Positions 35,045-43,756 of a stretch of DNA of 64,000 nt are shown here, in pieces (within the stretch, counting starts at the first letter, position 1; each line of letters begins with the position of its first letter). Position numbers and translations under genes: made by a program. A model generated the notes under the pieces. That model worked only from the letters and a program-made list of their open reading frames with translations, had not been told where the DNA came from and did no database searches. Where the stretch lies: NCBI GenBank assembly GCA_963575745.1, contig CAUYUJ010021666.1, positions 62,001 to 126,000 of the forward strand, read 5' to 3'. The DNA comes from Prorocentrum cordatum (lineage: Eukaryota > Sar > Dinophyceae > Prorocentrales > Prorocentraceae).

Positions 35045-35360
35045 GCACGGCCCGGTGCGACTGACCCTTTCGGCAGGCATCCGTGCGTAACCCCACATCT
35101 GGGGCGAGACTGAGGTCGTCCTGGCGCTCTCTGCACCAGGGGCTTCGGTCCTCGTCGTCCTTGTGTGGGTGGTCGAGTTTTCCCAGTGGCGAGGGTTCGC
35201 CGTCTTGTGTTTTCCTGCACGGCCCGATGCGACTGGCCCTTTTGGCAGGCATCCGTGCTTTACCCCACATCTGGGGCGTGACCGCATGTCGTTCTGGCGC
35301 TGGCTGCACCAGGGGCTGCGGGCTCGCCGTCCTTGTGTGGGTGGTCGAATCTTCTCCTTT
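35045..35360. repeat. Two 172-bp tandem repeats, LINE D 3' region
   Basis: Unit 1 starts at 35045 and unit 2 at 35217; both contain GGCAGGCATCCGTGC, CCCCACATCTGGGGCG and CTTGTGTGGGTGGTCGA. CCCCACATCTGGGG is itself a small palindrome. They lie downstream of the last coding text. Confidence 0.75.
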
Positions 35361-35721
35361 GAATGTTTTGTGTCTTCGTTGTGCGTGCGTCCTTCGTGCA
35401 CGCGTGTCAGGCACCCCAATGTTGGGGGAAGGTGCATGCACGCCTAGGGTGCGCTCTGTGTACTCCGAGCACGGGGATTCGTCATCCCGACTGTGGCTCG
35501 CCCGATGTTGCTGCGGCCTGGGACTTTGGTTCCTGGCCCCAACATCCTTTTGGCAGGCGTTGGGCGCGCGTCTTCGTGTGTGCGTTCGTTGCATGCCCCT
35601 CCGCCTTGCCCCCCACTGCCTTTTGCCTCTGGTGTGTGGGGGAGCTCTGTCTTGCTCGCTGTCCCTCTTGTTCCGCCGAGGGCAGTTGGCGGGAGGGGGC
35701 TTTCCAGCTGCAGCTCTCTGC

Positions 35722-35724
<3 letters not shown>

Positions 35725-35756
<32 letters not shown>
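35725..35756. repeat. Run of 32 T
   Basis: An uninterrupted T tract follows GCAGCTCTCTGCAGC. It could be the poly(A) tail of a small minus-strand insertion (body within 35757-35937), a slippage tract, or part of the LINE D tail. The sequence does not decide. Confidence 0.8.
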
Positions 35757-35758
<2 letters not shown>

Positions 35759-35945
35759 GCTGTCAGCTCTGTGCCCTCTGGCACGAGATGTTGTGGCAGG
35801 TGTGCGAAGAGCTTGGGCACTTGGACGCAGAGGTTTTCGCCCTCTCGTCGTGCCATTTTATTTGCGCGGTGACCCTGGTGTTTCCTTGGTCAGTCCAAGG
35901 TTTTGGAGGCGAGGCGTTGATGTCAAACAAGAAAGTTCTGTGCTT

Positions 35946-36003
35946 CGATTCTGCGCACTCGTACGCGTGCAAGCAGCTCTACGAGGTTCCCGGCTGTGAC
36001 CAG
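35946..36003. repeat. Left half of LINE target (A2)
   Basis: GCGTGCAAGCAGCTCTACGA, then GGTTCCCGGCTGTGACCAG ends at 36003 exactly where LINE A2 starts. GACCAG (35998-36003) is repeated at the 3' end of A2 (42132-42137). Confidence 0.8.
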
Positions 36004-36519
36004 GATGCTGCTGTCCCTCCTCGGGGATCTCAGCGGTGGCCTGGCCCGTCGGGGGCCTCCTCAAGCCTGTCTCCTCAGGCTGCCCCCTGGGCGGCCGTGG
36101 GCGCGCGTGGGTGCGCGCTGGCCCATAAGTTCGTGTACTTCGTCGGCTGCAACCTCCTGGACGTGCTGCGCATAGGTCGCTGCATTTGTTCCCTGCTCGT
36201 GTTAGCGGGTGAGCCCACACGTGCCGCTGGAGGCGCAAGGCCGCTACCTGTTGCACTTGTATATTTGCTGTTTGCTTGTGATACTCTTGGGAGCCCGGCA
36301 CTTACCAGTTTTGCTCTGGCAGTTGAGAAGGACACTTTGACCGTTTTTGTTGCAGCAGATTTCATCACGTACCGACTTTCACCTTCACGGGGTTGGGATA
36401 AGTTTCTTGAAGAACTCGAGGACGAACACTATCGTGATCTGGAGGCTAGTAGGTGCCCTACTTGTCGAGCTTATCGGTATTCTACTTCCAGTTGTGGGCA
36501 GTGTGATCTTAAGAGGAAG

Positions 36520-37632
36520 ATGGTTCCGACTTCTGATGATGATATGGGAACTGAGGGCAACGGAGAGAAGCGACAGAGGAAGCTCCTGGAAGATAGACGT
36601 CTTCTTGGTGATGCCGAGGGTGGTGGAGGTGGGGCAGTTAGTGGGAATGGAAGTGGTAGTAGTGGAGGAGGAGGAGGTGATGCTGGAGATCTGGCCACTA
36701 TGCTCCGTGCACAGTTCGATGCCATGCGTGAAGATATGCAGAGGATGCTTATGCAGAACTCTGTTGACATCAAAGAGCAGATTCAAACGAGGGTATCAGA
36801 GCAGGTTGCCCCTATTGCTTCGTCGGTGCAGGAGATTCGTTCAGCTCAGGAGGCCCAGGCGAAAGAGATCAAAGCACTTCAGTCTCAGATGAACTCTAGA
36901 GATCCCTGGGCAGATTCATCATCTCTGGGAGGTGCGTCTACTCGTGATTCTCGGACTGCTGACTTCCAGAGACCCTTTGTACCACATGTTCCGACTTGGA
37001 TCCAGGTGAGCGGCTTCGCGCAAGAGGACCCCCGAAAGGTTGAAACTCGAGATAAGGCCAAGATCCAGGTCACCACGGTTAGGAACATGATAGGTAAGTT
37101 GTACACACTATCGCAAGCACGGGAGAGTGACGTTACTAAGATCTTCGACAGAGGTAGGACGGACGGGGATATCGCTTCCAATCGATTTGGTGTGACCAAG
37201 TTTCGCATATACTTCATGCCAGGGACTTCGAAAGAGACGGTCTGGGAAGTACGCAACGAGTGGGCCTCAGCCTGGTCCAATTCGTGCCCTGATCTGGTCG
37301 GTTGTCAGAATAGTTTTGGACCATACAAAGATCGACACCTCGGTTGGTTTGTCCAACCGGCACCACAGGACCGACGTAGAGTGGGGGAGACTCGCAAGGC
37401 GACTGCGATCTTTCATAAGCTCAAGACTGTTGCCACTGCTCTCATCACTTTTGAGCCTGAAGGGCCTGCAAAGGCTTGGGCATACCTGCAGAAGGATAGT
37501 CAGAGTGATAAAGTGTGTGTAGGTACGTGGACGGATACCGTGGGATGGAAGTTCGTGTCCGAGCGGGTCCAGCACATCGATCCAGATCTGGACTGCAAGA
37601 CTTGGGAGAGGCAGGTGAATAGCAGCTCGTGA
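36520..37632 (+). CDS. LINE A2 ORF1 protein
   Basis: 370 residues from ATG 36520. A3 has GTG there, and the next ATG (36544) is shared by both, so the start could be either. Order: acidic start with KRQRK, a Gly/Ser run, a helical stretch (MREDMQRMLMQNS, QEIRSAQEAQAKEIKALQ) likely to be a coiled coil, then a conserved globular part with HVPTWIQVSGF, TTVRNMIGKL, TKFRIYFMPGTSKETVW and LGWFVQPAPQDRR. The frame is open upstream to the element start and includes CPTCRAYRYSTSSCGQC, a C-x2-C ... C-x2-C finger. That finger would be translated only if a start lies further 5', and no ATG exists there. It ends at TGA 37630-37632. Its role is presumed RNA binding in the LINE particle. Confidence 0.8.
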   Translation: MVPTSDDDMGTEGNGEKRQRKLLEDRRLLGDAEGGGGGAVSGNGSGSSGGGGGDAGDLATMLRAQFDAMREDMQRMLMQNSVDIKEQIQTRVSEQVAPIASSVQEIRSAQEAQAKEIKALQSQMNSRDPWADSSSLGGASTRDSRTADFQRPFVPHVPTWIQVSGFAQEDPRKVETRDKAKIQVTTVRNMIGKLYTLSQARESDVTKIFDRGRTDGDIASNRFGVTKFRIYFMPGTSKETVWEVRNEWASAWSNSCPDLVGCQNSFGPYKDRHLGWFVQPAPQDRRRVGETRKATAIFHKLKTVATALITFEPEGPAKAWAYLQKDSQSDKVCVGTWTDTVGWKFVSERVQHIDPDLDCKTWERQVNSSS

Positions 37633-37690
37633 CGGTGCCCAGCTTCTGTTGGAGGTTGGAACGTTCGGAGGTTGGGAAGATACACCTCCG
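37630..37690 (+). other. Candidate readthrough signal, ORF1/ORF2 junction
   Basis: TGA-CGG-TGC at 37630-37638. UGA-CGG is a known leaky stop context (the type II readthrough motif), which elsewhere is helped by a 3' RNA structure. Here a perfect stem CGGAGGT (37666-37672) / ACCTCCG (37684-37690) with an 11-nt loop follows. It lies in coding text, so protein constraint may explain its conservation in A1. The spacing of 33 nt is longer than the usual ~8 nt. Confidence 0.55.
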
Positions 37691-40600
37691 AGTGCATGAA
37701 TCACATTGCCGAATTAAAGATTTCCATCGTCGGGGTCCAAGAGAGCCAGTTCTTACACGACTTGGATCTTGCAGATGCGGGTTGGGATATACATCGCTCG
37801 GCAGATGAAGGGGAGAACGTGGGGAGACGGGCTGCCATCTTGTGCCGAGGTGTATGGAGACATCTGCTTATCGATGTTGTGTGTGGTCGCCGCTGGGTCA
37901 TTGCAATCTTTCGCAAGCTCATCTTCGTTTCTGTCTATCTCCCTCATAAGGAGTCTGAGCGGGGTGCACAGGGTGAAGCACGCCGTTCTCCTGAAGGGTT
38001 TCTTGCTAGTTTCAAGCTCTATACGGACGTGTTATCGGATCTTGTTGCACATGTCTCTGCGGCCAAAAAGCGATTTCACATTGAGGAGGTTGTTATCTCG
38101 GCTGACGCCAACGTGGAGGTTTTCCCGCACCACAGGATCAATGGGGTGGAGGTTACGGGGGAGGCGGTGAATGGGCCTATACGTAAGAGGGGGAGGTCTA
38201 GTGGAGGTGACGAAAGTAGAGCCAACAGGATGAGGGAGATGTACTCGGGGGCCTTTCTGAAGACCATGGGGGCCCTCAAGTTGCAGCTAGCCAACACTTT
38301 TGGGACTCGTCAGCCTACTTGGAGACACAATTCGAGCACATACGAGCACGTCTATGATTATCTTGCGGTCCCAGCTTCTTGGATGACTCCAGAGGTGACT
38401 TGTTCTTGGGTTGTGCCGTCCCAGGTCCCACGGTCGGAGGCGACGGAAAGGACGTTTAGCGATCACAAGCTCTTGTGTGCCGATATGCCCGCCCAGCATG
38501 CTCAGTTGAGGTATCGACGTCGGCCTCAGCTCAAGACCTGGAAGCTTCAGCCAGGGTTCGAGCTCCAGCAGACAGCCGGCTTGGAGAGAGCGATTTGCCA
38601 GCCCGAGCTCGTGAATCAGATCCACACGGATGTAGGTTTTGAGGTCATGACACAGAGTATACTTGAGGGTGCCAGTGAGACTTTGGATATCTCCCGTTCC
38701 CGTGGTCAGCCTGTTTCAGACTATCCCAGATATTCGGAGGAGGATTTACTGATAAAGGAGGAGTTCTTTAAGGTCAGGAAGAGGTGGAGGGTGGCACGAT
38801 ATGGCGGGGCTAACGTGGGACAGGAGGAGTACGAGAGAGTCCAGGAGGAGTACAAGGGGACAGCAAGGAGGTGGCGTCGAGTACGTAAGCGTCATGATCG
38901 TGCATGTGAGCTTTACCGTATTCGTGATGGTGTCCGTCGTAGGCCTGTTATTACGCACATGTATGTTGACGGGGTCCTCACGCGTGACCAGGAGAAGTGG
39001 ATTGAGGGCCTTCGGCGGCATGGGCTCCTGAGGTACTCCAGCGATCCCCACCGACAGGACACCAACGCGTGCTTGGATGAGCTTAAGAACCAGTGTAAGG
39101 CCCTGCGAGACTCTGGAGAGCCCCACCGCAACCCGATCAACATGGGTCTCTTGCTGGAGGCACGGTCTAGACTCAGGGAAGGACGGGCAACAGGTGCAGA
39201 CGGGGTGACGTCATCGGTGCTCAAAGCATTGCCATGGGAAGCCCTCCGACACATACTTACCTTATTCCGTTTGCTGTACGATCAGAAACATGTTTCACCG
39301 AAGTCCTGGAGAGAGATCTTGGTATGCTTGATGCCTAAGAATCCCAAGGCTCGTGATTTTGAAGAAACGCGGGCCCTCTCACTTCTTTCTCATTTTGGTA
39401 AGTGGTATAGCAGTTGTCTATGTGTACTTCTAGAGCACCGCGTTCGGCAGGCTGCACCGCCAGGTTGCAACTTATATGGCTTTATTGCGGGGCACAAATG
39501 TTATGAGGTCACGGCCCCCCTCAAACGTCTTGCTCAACACGGCGTTGTGTGGGGGAAGGAGGAGAGTCTTTATCTTGCAAGTGCTGACATTGAAAAGGCG
39601 TTTGATAATTTCACGGTGAGATGTGCAGCAGAGGCGCTTTTATTCCATCATGTCCATCCTGCCCTTGTGTATGCTGTCTTTGAGAGTTATGCTTGTAATG
39701 CGGCAGAGATCAGCTTCCAACAGTGTTCTACGACCATCTCGTGGGATACTTGCATACGTACAGGCTCCTTGGAGGCGCCTTTGCTGTTTGTTGCCCAGAC
39801 ACTTCGTATGCTTGCACCAGTGACGGCAGGTTGGAGGCAGTCTGGATACGGCGTCAGGCTCACTGATGAGGCATCCAATCTCTTGGTCAACCACTGGCTG
39901 TGGGCAGACAATATTTTGCTGGCAGCAGCTTCCAGGCGAGAACTGACTCATATGCTCGAGGACTTGACTGGGGTCCTCCACCGCTTCGGTTTCAACTGGA
40001 AAGCATCTTCGATGGAGTTCTTGGCTTGTGGCGTTCAAGGTCCATTGCAGGATATCCGCCTGCCTGTACCGGGGCTCCTGCCTGCTGAGATGGGTAGGAA
40101 GCGTTCTCGTGGGGCTTCCCAGAGCGCCGCAGGCCCTTCGGAGGAGATGATAGTGAGGCAGGTGGAGAGGATGGAGGTTCTCGGCACGCTATTGGATGTA
40201 CGATTTCAGGATCATGACGACATTAAGCACCGACTGGAGAAGGCACGGAGGGTCTTCATGAGTGAGATTTCTTTTTACTCGTCGCCCGTGGTTCCGCTTC
40301 GTTGTAAGTTTCAGCGTTATGATAGCAGGGTCAGAAGTTGCTTTCTGTACGGCTTGGAGGGTACGACTCTGGATTCGAGTAGTCTCCAACAGATACATGC
40401 AGCTGAAGGCAACTTCTTGTCCACCATGAGACGTCTCAAAAAGAAGATCACGGAGTCCTGGGGAGAGTACTGGGGCAGGAGGATTAAGGGTGGCCGTCGC
40501 TTATTGAAGTGGGCCCGTAAGCCTTCGATGGTCCAGCTCGCCCTTCATCGCCAGTGGCTCTTCGCCAAACATGTTGTGAGCACAATCCATGAGGAACATA

Positions 40601-41901
40601 GTCGGGTGGATGAGGACGCACTCAGTCAGGGCATTCTTTATCATGAGCCACGAGATCCTGATATTTTTGGTGGTTCGCAGCGTTTCTTGGAGTTATCGGT
40701 TCCCTCGCCTACCCCGAATGCCAGACAGCTCAACAGTTCGTGTAGGAGAAAGGCACAGAGCGCATCTTCCTTGGAAAGTAGATCAGTTCGCAGACGTATA
40801 TCGGAGAACACGGCATATGAGCATCACGATTCACAACATGTACATGAGCCTGTTCGTAAGCGGGTACGCCATACCTATGCACGGGAGGAGGAAGGAGGAT
40901 TGCCCACTGCCAGTATGCAGAGCGCCTTGACGATGATGCACGCGTCGGGGGAGTGGACTGAGCAGCGTGACGTACATGTTAGAGCTCTCCCTGGGGGCCG
41001 AAGGTTTACTAGAGCCTGTCGTCATCGAGTCTTGACGGGACTCAGGCCTTGGTTCGAGGTCTTCGAGCACACGCGCGGGGTTCATTGGGATCGCACGATG
41101 GTCTGGAATGAAACTGGCTGGCGTTCTTTCCTGGTGGGTACCCTGGCCGCCCTGGACTTGGATGATCTTCTCGAGTTCTGCCTTCTTCGGGATCCCTTCA
41201 CGGGTGAGTTCAAGCAGGAGGAGGAGGGGGAGGAGAAGTCTGAGGAGCAGCAACGACGGGAAAATGAACGGGTGGCGAAACGACTGGCCGCGATAAATGA
41301 TGATGAAACCACTTGGCGTGGGGAAGGGGGTGGATATGGCTTGGAGCTCCGTGGGGATAGCCAGTGTGTTGTGCGCTGGCTTAATGGAAGATATCGCTGT
41401 CATAATGAAGTATACCGCCGCACGATCAAGGGTATGCAGAACCGCCTCCACATAATGAGTGAGGACCATCATCTTGTCACGGCTGAAGTGGGAAGGGATA
41501 TGTGGAAATGGGTGTATAGGGAGGGCAACGATGAGGCGGACTATGAGACACATCTTGCACGTGAGGGTAAAGTAACTTCTGATGTTCGTTGGAATCATAA
41601 CACTCTTTATCATATTAGATCGGGTCATTATATTGTTCGTGCACTTAGAGGAGCTTTTGACGGTGGGCGGTGTGAGCGTGGCACCTCGTGTGGCTGGGTT
41701 ATTGATGTTTATCTTGTTCCCTCTCTTCCTCCTCACCAGCTTCCCCCTGGACTTGTGCAGGGTGGATGGCACCCTGGAGTTGGCCGCAGAGGTTTCATGA
41801 TCCCTAGCCATTGCACGATCACACAGGCTGAGTTGGCAGCTGCACATTCCCTTCTCAATGGCATTGCCGAGATGTGTATACACGTACAACTTGGCAGGTG
41901 A
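37633..41901 (+). CDS. LINE A2 ORF2 polyprotein: endonuclease, RT, permuted RNase H
   Basis: Open from the codon after the ORF1 stop; the first in-frame ATG (37696) lies after the endonuclease motif GGWNVRRLG, so that motif is translated only by readthrough or a non-AUG start. Residues are numbered from TTG 37672 (1409 aa). Endonuclease: SADANVE (D145, N147), YDYLAVP, SDH (D264, H265). RT: ATGADGVTSSVLK, motif A ADIEKAFD (D639, D645), motif B CIRTGSLEAP (~694-703), motif C LWADN (D746, N747). Linker with MMHASGEW (from 1088). RNase H-like: LRGDSQC (D1229), GNDEADYE (D1290), FDGGRC (D1330), TQAELAAAH (E1387), a permuted order. It would nick target DNA, prime and copy the element RNA. The frame has no disruption. 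Confidence 0.88.
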   Translation, partial: RCPASVGGWNVRRLGRYTSECMNHIAELKISIVGVQESQFLHDLDLADAGWDIHRSADEGENVGRRAAILCRGVWRHLLIDVVCGRRWVIAIFRKLIFVSVYLPHKESERGAQGEARRSPEGFLASFKLYTDVLSDLVAHVSAAKKRFHIEEVVISADANVEVFPHHRINGVEVTGEAVNGPIRKRGRSSGGDESRANRMREMYSGAFLKTMGALKLQLANTFGTRQPTWRHNSSTYEHVYDYLAVPASWMTPEVTCSWVVPSQVPRSEATERTFSDHKLLCADMPAQHAQLRYRRRPQLKTWKLQPGFELQQTAGLERAICQPELVNQIHTDVGFEVMTQSILEGASETLDISRSRGQPVSDYPRYSEEDLLIKEEFFKVRKRWRVARYGGANVGQEEYERVQEEYKGTARRWRRVRKRHDRACELYRIRDGVRRRPVITHMYVDGVLTRDQEKWIEGLRRHGLLRYSSDPHRQDTNACLDELKNQCKALRDSGEPHRNPINMGLLLEARSRLREGRATGADGVTSSVLKALPWEALRHILTLFRLLYDQKHVSPKSWREILVCLMPKNPKARDFEETRALSLLSHFGKWYSSCLCVLLEHRVRQAAPPGCNLYGFIAGHKCYEVTAPLKRLAQHGVVWGKEESLYLASADIEKAFDNFTVRCAAEALLFHHVHPALVYAVFESYACNAAEISFQQCSTTISWDTCIRTGSLEAPLLFVAQTLRMLAPVTAGWRQSGYGVRLTDEASNLLVNHWLWADNILLAAASRRELTHMLEDLTGVLHRFGFNWKASSMEFLACGVQGPLQDIRLPVPGLLPAEMGRKRSRGASQSAAGPSEEMIVRQVERMEVLGTLLDVRFQDHDDIKHRLEKARRVFMSEISFYSSPVVPLRCKFQRYDSRVRSCFLYGLEGTTLDSSSLQQIHAAEGNFLSTMRRLKKKITESWGEYWGRRIKGGRRLLKWARKPSMVQLALHRQWLFAKHVVSTIHEEHSRVDEDALSQGILYHEPRDPDIFGGSQRFLELSVPSPTPNARQLNSSCRRKAQSASSLESRSVRRRISENTAYEHHDSQHVHEPVRKRVRHTYAREEEGGLPTASMQSALTMMHASGEWTEQRDVHVRALPGGRRFTRACRHRVLTGLRPWFEVFEHTRGVHWDRTMVWNETGWRSFLVGTLAALDLDDLLEFCLLRDPFTGEFKQEEEGEEKSEEQQRRENERVAKRLAAINDDETTWRGEGGGYGLELRGDSQCVVRWLNGRYRCHNEVYRRTIKGMQNRLHIMSEDHHLVTAEVGRDMWKWVYREGNDEADYETHLAREGKVTSDVRWNHNTLYHIRSGHYIVRALRGAFDGGRCERGTSCGWVIDVYLVPSLPPHQLPPGLVQGGWHPGVGRRGFMIPSHCTITQAELAAAHSLLNGIAEMCIHVQLGR

Positions 41902-41923
41902 CTGTTTGTGTATAGTATCTGCA

Positions 41924-42050
41924 TAGCTCCGCTGTTGTAAGATACATGCTTAGCCCCACTGTTTCTTGATGTGTGTATATTCCTGTGCAGCTACGCTGTT
42001 GTATCATATATGCACAGCTACGCTGACTTGTATATCGCACAGCTCCGCTG
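41924..42050 (+). repeat. CAGCNNCGCTG hairpins, LINE A2 3' UTR
   Basis: Copies at 41988-41998 (TAC loop), 42015-42025 (TAC) and 42040-42050 (TCC), with a near copy TAGCTCCGCTG at 41924-41934. Arms are kept while the loop varies. Confidence 0.7.
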
Positions 42051-42677
42051 TTAGTGCTTAGGTTGCCTGTAGGTAATCCTACCGCTGGCCCTGCCCCCTA
42101 AGGGGGCTCGAATCGGGCCCCGCAGACCGCAGACCAGGTTGCCGCTGTCCCTCCTCGGGGATCTCAGCGGTGGCCTGGCCCGTCGGGGGCCTCCTCAAGC
42201 CTGTCTCCTCAGGCTGCCCCCTGGGCGGCCGTGGGCGCGCGTGGGTGCGCGCTGGCCCATAAGTTCGTGTACTTCGTCGGCTGCAACCTCCTGGACGTGC
42301 TGCGCATAGGTCGCTGCATTTGTTCTCTGCTTGTGTTAGTGGGTGAGCCCACACGTGCCGCTGGAGGCGCAAGGCCGCTACCTGTTGCACTTGTATCTTT
42401 GCTGTTTGCTTGTGATACTCTTGGGAGCCCAGCACTTACCAGTTTTGCTCTGGCAGTTGAGAAGGACACTTTGACCGTTTTTGTTGCAGCAGATTTCATC
42501 ACGCACCGACTTTCACCTTCACGGGGTTGGGAGAAGTTTCTTGAAGAACTCGAGGACGAACACTATCGTGATCTGGAGGCTAGTAGGTGCCCTACTTGTC
42601 GAGCTTATCGGTATTCTACTTCCAGTTGTGGGCAGTGTGATCTTAAGAGGAAGGTGGTTCCGACTTCTGATGATGAT

Positions 42678-43756
42678 ATGGGAACTGAGGGCAACGGAGA
42701 GAAGCGACAGAGGAAGCTCCTGGAAGATAGACGTCTTCTTGGTGATGCCGAGGGTGGTGGAGGAGGGGCAGTTAGTGGGAATGGAAGTGGTAGTAGTGGA
42801 GGAGGAGGAGGTGATGCTGGAGATCTGGCCACTATGCTCCGTACACAGTTCGATGCCATGCGTGAAGATATGCAGAGGATGCTTATGCAGAACTCTGTTG
42901 ACATCAAAGAGCAGATTCAAACGAGGGTATCAGAGCAGGTTGCCCCTATTGCTTCGTCGGTGCAGGAGATTCGCTCAGCTCAGGAGGCCCAGGCGAAAGA
43001 GATCAAAGCACTTCAGTCTCAGATGATCCCTGGGCAGATTCATCATCTCTGGGAGGTGCGTCTACTCGCGATTCTCGTACTGCTGACTTCCAGAGGCCCT
43101 TTGTACCACATGTTCCGACTTGGATCCAGGTGAGCGGCTTCGCGCAAGAGGACCCCCGAAAGGTTGAAACTCGAGATAAGGCCAAGATCCAGGTCACCAC
43201 GGTTAGGAACATGATAGGTAAGTTGTACACACTATCGCAAGCACGGGAGAGTGACGTTACTAAGATCTTCGACAGGGGTAGGACGGACGGGGATATCGCT
43301 TCCAATCGATTTGGTGTGACCAAGTTTCGCATATACTTCATGCCAGGGACTTCGAAAGAGACGGTCTGGGAAGTACGCAACGAGTGGGCCTCAGCCTGGT
43401 CCAATTCGTGCCCTGATCTGGTCGGTTGTCAGAATAGTTTTGGACCATACAAAGATCGACACCTCGGTTGGTTTGTCCAACCGGCACCACAGGACCGACG
43501 TAGAGTGGGGGAGACTCGCAAGGCGACTGCGATCTTTCATAAGCTCAAGACTGTTGCCACTGCTCTCATCACTTTTGAGCCTGAAGGGCCTGCAAAGGCT
43601 TGGGCATACCTGCAGAAGGATAGTCAGAGTGATAAAGTGTGTGTAGGTACGTGGACGGATACCGTGGGATGGAAGTTCGTGTCCGAGCGGGTCCAGCACA
43701 TCGATCCAGATCTGGACTGCAAGACTTGGGAGAGGCAGGTGAATAGCAGCTCGTGA
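42678..43756 (+). pseudogene. LINE A3 ORF1, broken by deletion
   Basis: Same protein as LINE A2 ORF1, from the shared ATG 42678 (MGTEGNGEKRQRK). A 10-nt deletion near 43024 (CAGATGATCCC against CAGATGAACTCTAGAGATCCC in A2) removes NSRD and shifts the frame; the rest is intact in the next frame to TGA 43754-43756. That TGA is again followed by CGG-TGC and the ORF2 frame. Confidence 0.82.

Larger units (their letters stand above)
28260..35945 (+). mobile_element. LINE D, conventional LINE with two ORFs
   Basis: ~7.7-kb element within the same type of repeat, about 50 bp upstream of the hairpin and so not at the ACCAG site. Probable 8-bp target duplication CTGTGCTT lies at 28260-28267 and 35938-35945; it is short, so the edges are tentative. 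Content: ORF1 with a zinc finger, ORF2 with endonuclease, YIDD polymerase and canonical-order RNase H, a 3' part with 172-bp tandem repeats and a T run. Codon use is GC-rich compared with families A-C. ORF2 is broken by several frameshifts. Confidence 0.8.
36004..42137 (+). mobile_element. LINE A2, full-length and apparently intact
   Basis: 6.1-kb element with GACCAG duplicated at both ends. It has a GC-rich 5' leader, intact ORF1 (36520-37632), an in-frame UGA, intact ORF2 (to 41901) and a 3' UTR with CAGCNNCGCTG hairpins. The 3' end CCCCGCAGACCGCAG-ACCAG resembles those of A1, A3 and N. It is followed not by GTTGACGG but by GTTGCCGCTG, the first bases of LINE A3, which is ~99% identical. 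No spliced leader is visible at the 5' end. As the only permuted-type element here with both ORFs open, it is the best candidate for a recently mobile copy. Confidence 0.9.

Noticed and set aside
36004-36519. Extending LINE A2 ORF1 to the element start
   Set aside because: The frame is open and includes a Cys finger, but there is no ATG in it and the frame also runs unbroken from LINE D sequence upstream, so openness alone is weak evidence.
40831-41889. A 352-codon minus-strand open frame
   Set aside because: It lies antisense to the intact ORF2 of LINE A2, whose motifs are clear; the reverse text is low-complexity and has no family features. Other long minus frames (for example 30040-30942) are likewise shadows.
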